Shown: piece after piece, positions 28,701 to 40,890 of the stretch
Layout: every line of letters starts with the position of its first letter
How positions within the stretch are numbered: the stretch's first letter is position 1
Position numbers and translations under genes: made by a program
Notes under the pieces: generated by a model
The model's database searches: none
Told to the model about the DNA's origin: nothing
What the model saw: only the letters and a program-made list of their open reading frames with translations
Assembly (NCBI GenBank): GCA_034687125.1
Contig: JAQGBZ010000098.1
Coordinates: 62,001-126,000, forward strand
From: Neelides folsomi
Lineage: Eukaryota; Arthropoda; Collembola; Neelipleona; Neelidae
Length of the DNA: 64,000 nucleotides
Reading direction: 5' to 3'

Positions 28701-31492
28701 CATAAATAAGTATGTAATTAAATTTGGTTTAAAAAGCTATTATATAAAATTCCATATCGATATTACCTTTCTGGAGATTTCAAGTGTTTAGTTGGTTAAT
28801 CAAAGCAGTTGTGAATCGAGCAAGATTCCTCTAAAGGGAAAGCAGCGAAAGCGACCGAACACTCCACACACTTAAGGATAAGAGTTTCGGAGATATTGAG
28901 GAAAGCTCATTTCTCTAAACTGACACTCGCTGGCATGCGCTCACATTTTCCAATTTATTTCATTATTTCTATTTCCTCTTTAAATTGTCAACCTATTTGT
29001 AGGCTAATTGGGATCTGTGTCATTGAAATGATTTTTATAATAGTTATCCTCTAATTAGACTTTTTAAATACTCAACCTGTAGTGTACTGTATCTAATTTG
29101 AAAATTAGACATTTGGCTCAGGTCTTACAGAATTAATAATTTAGTTTAAAACTTTTAACAACCAACATATTCTTGTTATCGAACGCATGATTACGCACAC
29201 ATGTTAAATATATTAATTATTATGTAATCCGATTACTTACTGATAATTTATTCTTCAATAAACTTTTTAGGTCTGGTAAGATGGTGTGATTAGATGGAAT
29301 GGATGATTAGGATACTTATTAGTTATTAGGCACCATAATGCTGTGCCATAAATGTAAAATGTAAAATTTTACTGCAATTTACCCCATCAAAGCCATCAAT
29401 GACTGTGGCTTGACATGCAAAATGTTGGTATTTTTAAGTTCTTCTATTAAATTCGCTGTGTATTGAATAAATTAATTAAGTAATAAACATGTTATAAATT
29501 TTATTATTCATAATGAAAATGTCATCAATTAAATACAGTTTTACATTGTAATTCGTCATTAGGCTTTTAATGGCTAATTTCAAGAATAATGAAATGAGAT
29601 CGTAAATGGTTATTAAATAGAGAACGGTTTTCCAAATGAAGGAACGAGAGACACTCTTTCATCGAAAAGGGAAAACATGGTGAAAGAACGTAAATGCTTT
29701 CTCTTCAATTTTCGAGATGGAGCACCAAGATGAAAAGAAATTCTATAAAACACCAAAACTGTAATTTACTATTTTGTCATTTTCACTTCCTAAATTGATA
29801 AAACTAATCAGGATAATTAATGACCACTCTAAACATATTAAGAAAAATTATAGAAATATGTATTAAATAATCTATTTATTACTAATATTTTTAATGATGA
29901 CAATGTAATTGTAGGAGTTTCTTCAATTTTCTCGTCAAAATTCTTTACCTTTGTTCTTTCTCATTGAAAAATCTTTTAAAATTAAAGGAAAGATTACCCC
30001 GTTGTATGTCATTGTGCCAATGAACTCGTTAGATTCACGAGCTTGAATATATTATACTTATGGTATGAACAAGTGTCACCTAAAATAGATCATGAATAAT
30101 TCGGATCGACACTATTCTACTCCTTAATCAATACTAAGTTATTTTAAGTACTTTGATTCTAGAAATTACATAAAATCGTGATTGTGAGTTTTACTTATAT
30201 ATTTCATTATACAAAATACAAGTAGGATATACCTATAAATAACATTACATATATAATTTTCTTAATATTATCATTCATTAATTCATGCGATACATTTACT
30301 TTACGTAATAAGAAAACAAGTAACAATTATCAATACAATCATTATATATTGTAATGTACTACTACATACTGTACTGTAAAAGTTCGCTCTTGACTTCCCG
30401 CATTTTAAAGTTATTTAGATCAGCATTTAGATTAACATAAATATAATTGTGATAGATTATAAATATATGTTAATCTAAATGCTAATCTTAAAAAATCTAA
30501 AAAGCGGGAAGTCAAGAGCGAACTTTTACAGGACAGTATTTATATGTAAATACAAATATATCATGTTCTTAAATATATTATCTGTCAAAATATCTTAGTA
30601 CTAAATATACTATGATTAATGGCACTAAAATTATTCCTCTATATAAGAACGTTAACATATTGCTTGCATATTGCTAAGTTTAGAATAGAGTAGGTACTCA
30701 ACTGACTGAAGTGAAAGGTTAACACATTCTGTTTGAATATTTATTAACTAAACGAACTGTAATTGATCACCTCTGGGATTTCTCAAACTCCTTAAACACA
30801 CTTTCTACCCACCTTTGAATAAATAGAAGAGTATAACCAACCTAAGAAGCCGCTGAACAAAAATTATGCTTCATTAATCAATCCCCCATAATGGTATATA
30901 ATAAATGTGTGCATAGAAAGTTCCATTAAGTAATTATCTGCTTTCCTTGTGTTTGTAGACAGCTAAATACACAATAGAAATTTTACACAAACACATTTTG
31001 GTTATAAACTTATAATATTGATTTAAATTGTCTTTAACTATTTAAAAAGCTGATAATCTAATTAAAAGTTTTTAAAACGTCCAAGTTTAACTTACGTTTA
31101 TAAAATGTATATACATAAATACAGTGATATAAATTCAGTAAAATAAGCACAGTATAAATCTACCTAAGCAGTTTTTCATATATGTAGTTCTTGAAATTAA
31201 GAAATAATTATGTACTGCAGTCGAAATATGTGATGATAATTAAGGTGATAAATTGATCTTTACTTTCTTTACAAGATCTATTTCAATCTAAATGGCTAAC
31301 GATAAGTACTCTATAGTGCAAATGCAAATTTTTGTAAAGGTGACAAAAAAGTAGTAGGAGTTCGGGTGAATCAGTTTTTTGGAGTATTTCCGTTGTCGGG
31401 GCATGTCGCCCCCGCACACGCAAAAGCATAAAGAACATGAAAGAATCATTGTAGATAAACTCCCATTGAAAGAACGTGGAAGATACTTCACA
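25766..31492. other. Intergenic between divergent calexcitin and CCHamide (plus) genes
   Basis: About 5.7 kb of AT-rich sequence separating two divergently transcribed genes, so it should hold both promoters. Less AT-rich patches near 27200-28000 and 28790-28930 could be the calexcitin promoter and 5' exon; this is speculative. One MITE sits at 30369-30536. No coding exon was recognised. Confidence 0.5.
30369..30536. mobile_element. MITE with about 33-bp terminal inverted repeats (168 bp)
   Basis: The left arm starts CTGTACTGTAAAAGTTCGCT and runs to CTTCCCGC. The right arm is its reverse complement apart from one visible mismatch (CTGTCCTG). TA flanks both ends. Inside, a second inverted pair around TTAGATTAACAT / ATGTTAATCTAA makes nearly the whole element a hairpin. 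There is no coding capacity; it fits a Tc1/mariner-type MITE. The arm length and closing TCCCGC resemble the element at 53245. Confidence 0.85.
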
Positions 31493-31498
31493 TATAAA
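31493..31498 (+). promoter_or_regulatory. Candidate TATA box of the plus-strand CCHamide gene
   Basis: TATAAA within CACATATAAAGTGC, about 190 bases before the ATG at 31681. The following 150 bases are GC-richer than the surroundings, as expected of a 5' UTR. Transcription would begin near 31525. This is inferred from sequence alone. Confidence 0.45.
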
Positions 31499-31680
31499 GT
31501 GCAAGTTTCCGATTCGTACGCTCCTTGTCTTTCTTTCCTCCACCTGTGCTTTCCTTGTCACTTTCGCGGCGATCGACAAAGAGCCTTCTTCGACGCTCCT
31601 TTCAAACGTTCCCTTTCCCCAAGCTTGAAATCACAAAGGAAAGGCGGAAGAAACCTCTGGTGGTATTATACCTTAAAGAC

Positions 31681-34600
31681 ATGAAGGTTTCTATGCATAA
31701 GTTCTTCATTTTTGTGCTTTTTATCGTTCTCACATACATCACTAATGCTGAAGGTAAAAAAGGTAGAGAAGCTCACTTTCCTAATGCACCATTTTTCAAA
31801 GTACAATATGTGATAGCTTAACCATAATTTATTCTCTTTAAGGTTCATGTTGGAGGTACGGACATTCCTGTTGGGGCGGTGAGCTCTTTTTTATTACTCA
31901 AAATTTATTTTAACAGTTTAAGCTGCTGCTGGCATAAAGATGAGCTCAAGGTTCATTTTACCCTTTTGCTTACACCGTTTTTTCGGATTATTAGAGTGGC
32001 AATGGAAGGTAGTTTAGTCAACTCATTAAAACTTTATTGTTTTTTATGACTCTTGCCACAATTGAGGGGGATGGGAATATTAGCAATTGAGAAATTACCC
32101 ATCATTCATACTCTTTTAATTTTCCGTTTTACTGACTTGCAAAGTGAGAACAAAGGGGCGTTTTTGAGACTTTAAGGCTGAATTGTAATGATGACATGAT
32201 GAGGGAATTTTGTGAGCAATAAACTTTTTAATATTCAATTCATTGGAACAGCTTTTTAGGAAATGAGGTTAGTAAAATATGCAACATAAACGTTAAGCTA
32301 GAAAACTTTGTTCGCAATATCTAAATATACAATTGTTGTTAACTATCTTTTAACCTTTTTACCAAATTTTTATATTGTATTTAAATAAGGCATATAGAGT
32401 CATACTGACATTGAATCTTTTTCGTATTGAGTTATTTTTGTGAAATTGATCAAAACTTTTAATCTTAAAAATCTAATAAAAATGGAAATCTAAATATTTT
32501 TTCGAATTAAAATAAATACTCGATTCCAAGCCTTATACACATATAATAATGTACTCATACAGGTAGATACCATACTCTACATACATACCCAGGTATAGTA
32601 TGTATACATACCCCACTTACTCATAACTATACGGTATTAGGTAATCTGTATACCTACTTGTATTGTATGAGTAGAATTGAATTTCATAGCATCATAAGAT
32701 ATATTTCTCAACTTTAGATTTGATCAATATGTTCAATATTTTATTAAAATTTTCATTCACGATATTTTTTAAGAGAGAGTGAACGAAAACATGAATATAT
32801 TTTTTGATTAAAATGCCACTACCACAACTTTATATTTTTCACCATCCCAAGCAACATAATGTAAAGGCGTGTGGGTGTCAACAGTGTCAAGCCTGTGGCA
32901 TATTTCATTTTTTTGTAATAATGTAATATGGTACGTACGCATAACATTGGCAAGATAGTCTTTGTATATTATTTAAAGTTTTATGAGCCTTACCGACTTT
33001 ACGTGAATGTCAAAGCATTATTATTATCTTATCTTTACAATTTTCTATATTTATTATATTTGCAATACTATTCAATTGCAATAAATTTCATCCTCGTGCA
33101 AGATTTCATTTCATTGTTGTAGGAGCTTTAAAGGGACTTTCATGAATTTATTTCTTCGTTATGAAACTCGTTGAGTGGGAAGGAGAGTTAAGAGACCTGT
33201 TGATCTCTTATGATGATGCTTTCACCGTAATATTTCCACTTTTATTGCTTTAGAATGAAAGTCGTTCGTTTCTCCTCCCCCTCCTCAACCTTTATATTTA
33301 ATGCTCTTGAAAGAGTGAGTCGTTAACTTTTTATTTGGCTTCAAATGACCCTTTATCTATTGTTATCATCCTGGATTAGAACTCTAAATAAGCCCACAAT
33401 TGTGATATTCTTCTATTTTACAAACAATTGCGCCTTCCTTTTGGAATTGCTTTTAATAAGCAGTTAAGAGCATAAGCTTTAAAATGATTACCTTTCTGAA
33501 TTTTCGTTTTTATTCAACTTGAATCTTTTCATTGTTAGATTGTAACGAGAAAATGTGTATGCATTTGAATCATTTGAATTGTCATACACATTGTATAACT
33601 AAATTTTTCCTTTAGTTCAACCAATAGATAATTATAGTTCGTTGGCTCTGTTCTGAATATTTGAACATCAACCAATTTTTACAAGTGTTAACATGCGAAA
33701 GCAATGTGTCAAATTGCGTCGAGTGCCAATTAAGAATATGAGTTGTTTAGTTAATGTTTAAATAATTATAAGTCAATTTATAGTAATGCCGATATACATA
33801 AATAATCAATTAATGATTTCATATTGCCCTATAGCTTTTCATTGAATGGCTAATGTCCATTTTCATTAGAATAATTTGTTCATTAGGATTAGAACCTAAC
33901 TATAAAGGAGTGCTAAATTGGTGACAAGGAAGCTAATACTTCTATTTTAACATTTTTTATTTGCTCAGGTCACGGAAAGCGAAGTGGAAGTTTGGGTAAG
34001 GCAGAAGGAGGTCAACATCCGCCATCAAAATATTCATTTTCTTCTCAACCGGCAACTCCCCCAAATTCACTAGAAACAGGTTAAAAATCCTTTTCCTCAT
34101 TCCTTCTTCGGTAAATGCTTTCATAATTTGCCCAATATTGAAACAAATACGTATCAATTACAGCTTACAGCGATGATAAACAATATCAATATCAGTATAT
34201 CAGCAATCAAAATCAGTTGAAAGGCTGAAAATCCTTTCCTTCAATACTTTAATATTTATTGAAATTCTAGTAAGGTGTGTTATAAAATCTCAATCTCCCA
34301 CAGTAGTCCTACAATCTCATACAGTATACCAATTTATATTTTCATTGTATGAGATTGACAATATTATGAACCAATACATTTTTACTGATTATACGCTTTA
34401 AGGTTTTATGAAAAAACTTTTTGTGATGATTTTTAGAATCCAAGACCATTTACACATAATTAAGTTACTAATCCTCATTCAAATTCGAAGATGTTTTAAA
34501 TGAGTAATGGAGATCATTTTTATATTTTATATGTAGATTTGGTTCAATCAACAGAAGAATTCTTGAATGATGATAACGAAAATGTTGAAACTGAGTCAGA

Positions 34601-34947
34601 AGAGAGCCCTCCACGGTTTCAAGTTGACAATCGGAAAGAACGGAGAATTTTTCCTGGCCTTCAAAGGTAAAATGCGATCTGAATTGTTGGATCTCTTTTC
34701 TATCCAATGACGTCGTGAATCAGCGTGGGCGATCATTGGCAATGACAACTAATGGAAAGAATGAACTTTTACAAAGTAGTATGCTTTGGGGTCGTATTAA
34801 TTTAGGATGAATATGGAGGACGATGAAGAAGCCCAGGGTGAAGAAAGGGATGTGGACGAGGAGCCACTTCAACCAATGCGAAGGTCTCAGAGGAAACATC
34901 AACCGAACCTGATCCTATTCAAACTGATTAGAATTCGAAGGAAGTAA
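31681..34947 (+). CDS. CCHamide neuropeptide precursor (paralog A)
   Basis: Five coding exons: 31681-31753, 31843-31878, 33969-34079, 34537-34666, 34806-34947, joining in phase to 163 aa. Exon 1 encodes the signal peptide (MKVSMHKFFIFVLFIVLTYI...). The mature peptide follows directly: SCWRYGHSCWGGH then GKR, where Gly donates the C-terminal amide and KR is the convertase site. The two cysteines seven apart and the terminal GH-GKR define CCHamide; arthropod CCHamides are also 13-mers (Drosophila CCHa1 SCLEYGHSCWGAH). CCHamides act on bombesin-receptor-like GPCRs in feeding and growth control in insects. Exon 2 is a 36-base microexon carrying nearly the whole peptide core; the second-last Gly is split by intron 2. 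The rest is an acidic spacer (EEFLNDDNENVETESEE) and a basic C-terminus. AATAAA occurs at 35289. The gene faces a second CCHamide gene tail to tail. Confidence 0.9.
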
Positions 34948-37680
34948 GGAAGTAGAAAAATCCATTAGGACCAGCTGAAGGACCTCTTCAACCAAACGGA
35001 AAATATCTTAATCATCCTCCTCAATCCCTTAAATACTCCTTTTTTCATTTTTCCGTTCTTGCATCCTGGATAATGTTCTTTTACCCCTTTTAGGACATAA
35101 TGTAATCTGAATGTAATGTGCAGGACTTTGTATTATAAGTACAAAATGGTCATTAATCCCTTTCCTAAAGTTAATTCATGAGCTTCTTGAATTTCATGAT
35201 TTTATTTTGAAAAGCTGATTGAAGTTTCTGTGCACAACCATAATAAGTATGCTGAGGAATTATTGACTGCTGAAGGTATTGTATAAATAATAAATATCAA
35301 CATTTCATGTTAATTTAAGTCATAGTTAACATGTTTAATGTAGATTACTAATATATTATTATGAAGGTCATATATTATTGTATGAAGATAGCAAAAATGT
35401 CAAATATAATATCAAAATAATGTATACGATGATAAAAAAATAATTTCATAAATGTCAAGAATAAAACTTTTGTTCATAAAGATAAAAAAGATAAATAATC
35501 CCATTCAAGCTGTGTAATTTTCTTTCCCTCATTCAATCACATCGTAATTATAATCAAGAAATTACTATTCACATTGGATCTGATGAAATAAACTAACACC
35601 TAATGTAATTCTAATAAATAATTACTCAAATAATAAATAAGCATGTAGTAATTGCTATTCGCTTGTCTTTCTTGCTCTGAATCTGTAGATATTGTACGTT
35701 TGTTTAATGACAATGACGCTCCTCTCTTCTATTCTTAAAAGTAGGTAAATAAATAGTGAATGCTACACGTAACGAAATTGACGTCAATTACATAGGAAAA
35801 ACTCCCACGCAGATCGGAATTTATAAGAGAGGATTCAACTAAACGTTTTTCAAGACTCCTACGTAAACTTAATTTTATTGCATTAACCTCTAACTTGTGC
35901 AGAAATTGGAAATGTACGAGGAGAGAAAATCGTTCATTTTCACCCTTCAATCTTCCCTTCCTCCCCAATCATTCAAAGTGACAACACGCTTTCTAAATAT
36001 TAAAAATTCACTTAAACTCTTTAATTCAATCGAAAAGTCTTTCAGTTAATTACAATAATGCTTATGCCGCTTTTATTCATTTTGTATTACTCCGTCCTCC
36101 ACTTTCCCTCAATTAAGATTTGAGTGCTTCTCTTGATAAATATGTGTTTGTTAAGCCTCGAGATGTAATTTTGCTGTTTATTCGCTTCTATAAGCATTTG
36201 TATATTTGTAATAAGAGTTTAATTAGAGCTTTGTTTATTATTTATAATGGTATAATGTATAATGTAATGGTATAATGTAAAGGATATAATGTAAATATCA
36301 GTATTTTACATTATACCATATACCATACTTATTGTTAGCTATGCATATTACACTGATATTTAGATTGAAAGAACTTTATGAAGAATTAATTTAAATTGCA
36401 AATAAAATTATTATTTACATTAAGAATATAAATACAGCAACTTACAATATTTCTTACTAGAATAAAATAGAACATTATTTCAAAAGTTAATGTTAGTGGA
36501 AATTGAAAGAATTTTGTTTTAGTTAACTAAAAATATACTCGCTCAGAAATAAAATGCATTTTGGCGAGAGTTATTTCAAAATACTCAAAATATTTTGAGA
36601 TACCCCATAATTTTCATCAAGCCCGAATCGCTGAATCTTCAATCTAGGAAGAATCATAATTTTCATAATCATCATCATCATCAACAACATTGACGAGAAT
36701 ATTTAATTCTGCTGCAAAGTTTCACGCTAATTCAATTGAATGAGACGTCTTAAACAAACCCATTTATTTATATTAGAATGGCAGGTGTGATTAATACAGA
36801 GGAATGAAATAATTATTACATAATAAATACCGATTAACCTTATTTGAAACAAAATAAAATCCTTCATGATAGCTACATACATAAAGTATTATTGTTATCA
36901 TAGGGGATTTTAGGAGTTGAAATAATTATGATTTGCTAATGCTATGCTCAATGATAATTTATTAAATTGTTTAAATAAGACAAAAATTAATCGGTAAACT
37001 TAATTTTAATTTACACAAAGGTCATATAATATTTACTTTTATTTCAACCAAAATTATTTCAATCACCAATTAACAAAATTCATAATTTGTATTAATTTTG
37101 TTCTAAATATTTCATATTCACACATAGCATCGATGGATGAATGAAATGTACACATTATTAAGTTCACTTGAAATTAATTGCATGATCGAGTAAAATCTTT
37201 GTTTTAATTTAATCAATTCTGTATGACATCACTAAATATATCTGAATATTTACATTTAATTTAATATCATGTATTAGATATGTACAATAAGATGCTTTCA
37301 TTCTTATCAGATAATTATCTACAAAGCATAAAATATATGTATTTTAAGAACATAGTATATTTCTTTCCTAAATATTGATCTTACAATGTCTATTCTGCTA
37401 ATTTAATTGAAATAATTCCAATAAATTAAACTAATGAAATTATCCTCTATCAATATATTTACTTAAATTAACAGTTAACAATTTTTAAAGATCCGTATAG
37501 GTATACAATACACTTCACTCGTCGCGTCAGCATATTCTAAATAAGATTATATATTTTTATATGTAAGTTTATAATAATAAATATGTTATTTATAATTGAC
37601 AGAGTTGATAGATTGAGGAAATATTAGCTTGTTATTTAACTTTTTGACTATTTATTTTATATAATGAGAAATGGTCAACA
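34948..37680. other. Intergenic between convergent CCHamide genes
   Basis: 2.7 kb of AT-rich sequence containing both 3' UTRs. A short repeat built on TATAATGTAA with an inverted partner (TTACATTATACC) lies at about 36236-36330. An ATC/CAT microsatellite run is near 36670. No coding exon was found. Confidence 0.55.
36236..36330. repeat. TATAATGTAA repeats with an inverted copy
   Basis: The motif GGTATAATGTAA and variants recurs four times in about 55 bases. It is followed by TTTTACATTATACCATATACC, an inverted copy that could form a hairpin. It is probably a decayed MITE or simple repeat; no function is evident. Confidence 0.5.
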
Positions 37681-40360
37681 TTATTCGGTTTGGATGTATT
37701 CCTCCTTTGACTTTCCTCCTTCCAAATTTTTTCCTTCTCTCAATTGCTGTACAGCGGCGAGCTGCAAATCAAAATATTTATACAAGAAAGCCAATAAAGT
37801 TCATTTGACAAGATCATCAGTCTATTTTAGTATATTTGGTAGATATCAAATGTGTCTAGGATAATATATATCGATTTAATATGTAAACATATCAATGTCA
37901 ACTATGTACATACCCATTCAATTAAAAGAGGTGAAACTCTGTTGGAGTTCTGAACAGGATAGAAATCATTTGCAGCTCTGAAAGGTTGTCCAGCTCCAGG
38001 CCCGTAAGAGTTCCCAATGTCAGATGAACCAGTGAAAGGAGGCATTATGCTATCTCCTCGCTTTCCATGGGCTCCAAAACAAGAGTGGCCAAATTGAGAG
38101 CAGCGCCCTATTAAAATAATGCACTTAATTAACAAATACTTATATTATATTATATAACATACTTATTATTTGTCCATTGCATAAGATGTTGTTATACAGA
38201 TATTTGTATAATACAATTTATTATATTTAAGCTCTATTGTATAATACAAATTAATGTAAATACCAATACATGTTTTGGACTCCTTTTATAACCTGTGAGT
38301 TGATAACTACAGATATGTATTAAGGTATGTAGGATATGTATAAATCTTTGATCTTTATTGCATCTTAATTATAAGTCAGGATCATATGTGTAACTCGAAA
38401 TTAAGACATCATTACATCAAGCATTTATTAAACAAAATACACATTAGGTAGTCATATATGTAATAAATATAAAATTTATACGAATAATATTTCTATGTAC
38501 TATGTACTCTATACAGTATATACATACAGTGGGTTCTAATATATTACTAGTGTAGTTACATAATTTTTTTAGTTTCAAACTCCTTCACAGAAAATTTTCA
38601 GAATGCAAACTTTTGAGACATTTGTAAGTCAAATTGTTTAACTTTAAAAGCTTCTCACTTCTTGCCGTTTTAGCATTTAGTTTCAAAAAGTTTTGTATTA
38701 CATGATTAAATGCATGTAAGACATGTTACATAAAAAAGATTAATATTAAAGGAATATGGCAAGCATGGCTAAAACCAAGAAAGAGTCAAATTAGTGAGTA
38801 TTATATAATATGATATTACCAACCAGTTTGAATCAAAAATTTTCAAGAGATTCGTTAAATCATGGAAGGAGTTGGTAAAGTAAATCTGGAAAGCACTCTG
38901 TTTCAACTCAACACATAAAATAAAACATATCATGATATCAAGGGAATCAAGGATGGACGATATTTAATCCATCATATTAAGCATCAAACTTCATCGTTCC
39001 ATACATGTACATACTTACGACTCCATATGGTACATAAGCTGGAAATGAAAATTTATGAGGTCTTTTAGCCATTCTTCGTGGAAGGAAAATTGTAAAGGGA
39101 AAGTCAAAATTCGTGTTATCAACTTTCAGTAGGAGAGTAAAAGCCAAAGAGCATTTTCCTAATAAACATTTTGAAGTAAAATGTGAAGAGTACTTATATT
39201 TATAAACGCAATTATGTTTTCAAAGTAGTGATTTGGACGCATTTTAAAAATTCATTTCAATAATTTTGACATTACACATGACTGCTTTTCAAATTAAATA
39301 TTTGATATATTCTACTATACTAGGCTTTTAATACCCAAAACTGACAGAATGAAGAGTTCTGGACCTCCAACACAAATATCTACATATATTGCAATCTTGA
39401 TCTAGGTGGAATGTAGTATTTAATATTTAGTTATCGTTAGTTCTACCATTAAGTTATTAATTGTTTAGGGATATTTAAACATTCATCTAATCTAATATCT
39501 GTACATAGCTTCAGTAGTTATTTACTAACTTTAAGGGTTAGTGCATTATGAAATTATGTTGTTCTCTGACCGATGACAATGACACATAAAAGCTTTCACT
39601 TAACTACATATTATATTACATAAGAGAATTTTTTTAATTGCGAAGTCCAAAATCCCAAGTTGAAGATGATTAATAACTGTGTGAAGAATTTTGTCAAAGA
39701 TTGTCGAGAATAGAAAGTTTAACGAAGACTAATGGGGACGAGAATGGGTGGGATCTTAAACGCCTTGCCTTCGTCAAGAAAGTATATATTGTCTATGGTG
39801 TTCGCTTTAAGTAAAAAACCAGAATGCTCTGAATGATAGGCACAAAGTCCCAACTCACAATCAAAGTTTGAAGGAGTTTTTAATCAATTTAATAAGTCAA
39901 AACTAGAAGTCTTAAGTGCTATTTGAAACACTATCAAGAAATCTCATTACATCATTACTTTCAAATAATTGACATAATTTTCATTAACAAGCATCAAAGG
40001 GAATTACATATTAGTGCATTTATGTAAAGATTAACGAAACCAATTTATGAAATCATGTCTTATTTGATACTTATAATAATTGACGCTATGTATTACCTAT
40101 TTTAATCGATGATAAATTAATCCACCTTTGACTTGATGGATGCTGGTGAGAAATAGAAATAAAATTCCTCCAAGGATGTCCCCTCATTGGAATGCGCTGT
40201 TTACTTATTTAATATTACTTAGGTATATAATAATTAGCGCTATTACCCATTTTGATCGATGATAAAATGTTCTACCTTTGACTTGATGGATGCTGGTGAG
40301 AAAGAGAAATAAGAATCCGCCAAGGATAACCCTCATTGCAATGCGCTGTTTACTGTCCAT
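37681..40360 (-). CDS. CCHamide neuropeptide precursor (paralog B)
   Basis: Three coding exons on the minus strand: 40360-40276, 38107-37914, 37761-37681, joining in phase to 119 aa. Exon 1 is a signal peptide (core VILGGFLFLFLTSIHQ); a second in-frame ATG at 40336 could also be the start. Exon 2 opens with the 13-residue peptide RCSQFGHSCFGAH, then GKR: Cys-Cys spacing and amidation site as in CCHamides. The spacer ends in a short probable helix (PLLIEWLAAVQQLRE) partly in exon 3. The first intron interrupts the Gly codon just before the peptide in phase 1, exactly as in the plus-strand paralog, so the two are ancient duplicates. Here the peptide core is not split by an intron. A likely poly(A) signal (AATAAA on the minus strand) lies at 37656-37651. 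Intron 1 contains a degenerate copy of exon 1. Confidence 0.9.
40070..40206 (-). pseudogene. Degenerate tandem copy of the CCHamide B signal-peptide exon
   Basis: This stretch closely repeats 40219-40356, about 150 bases away, including the splice donor region, TTCTCACCAGCATCCATCAAGTCAAAG, and the sequence around the second ATG. The copy has one extra base after the ATG at 40187. It therefore reads out of the signal-peptide frame (MRGHPWRNFISIS...). It also lacks the upstream ATG. It lies inside intron 1 of the functional gene and keeps a GT donor (GTGGAT), so it could be included as an untranslated or alternative first exon, but cannot supply the signal peptide. Confidence 0.8.
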
Positions 40361-40762
40361 CTCCCTTAAAGAAAAAGAAAATATTTAAAATATAATTAGT
40401 AAATAAATAAATAATTAAAATATTTGTAGATCCAAATGTTGTTAATAATTGATTATTATCATTTGAAAGTGAAAATATACGATACTTATCATACATAGGT
40501 AATAAGTAGGCAAGTATTCACAAAAGTACACCGGAAATATGATCGCTTTATTAAAACTTAATTCTTAAAGGTTAAATACAATATGTAGAAAATTAGAAAA
40601 CTTATATTGTAACAGAATAAGATTTTGTAAAATCAAATGACCTTAATGAAGATTTGACGGTCGATTGAGAGTCGGAAGAAGCAAGTGAAATTCAATTAGA
40701 GCGGAAGGTGGAGAAAGATGGAATCCGAGGAAATGATCGCAGAAGCTCCCACCGTTCCCACA

Positions 40763-40768
40763 TTTATA
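40763..40768 (-). promoter_or_regulatory. Candidate TATA box of the minus-strand CCHamide gene
   Basis: Minus-strand GCTATAAATG, about 400 bases upstream of the first coding exon, in a locally GC-richer patch (40640-40890). The coding exon is preceded by a 3' splice site (CTTTAAG), so a short non-coding exon starting near 40735 would fit. This is inferred. Confidence 0.45.
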
Positions 40769-40890
40769 GCAGAGGAAGCTTCCTTTGGGGGGATTCTGTC
40801 AAGTTGGTTACCCGAATTTTTGAACCCAACTTTCTCCACAACCCTTCAATTTGTTCCCTTTGCTTCGAATCCACCAAGGTTGGCTCATAA

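Noticed and set aside
31283-31684. Several overlapping open frames on both strands before the plus CCHamide gene
   Set aside because: They lie in the GC-richer putative promoter and 5' UTR and show no coding resemblance.
38750-38900. ATGGCTAAAACCAAGAAAGAG stretch in the CCHamide B intron, considered as a transposase remnant
   Set aside because: The frame closes after a few codons and no transposase motif could be recognised.
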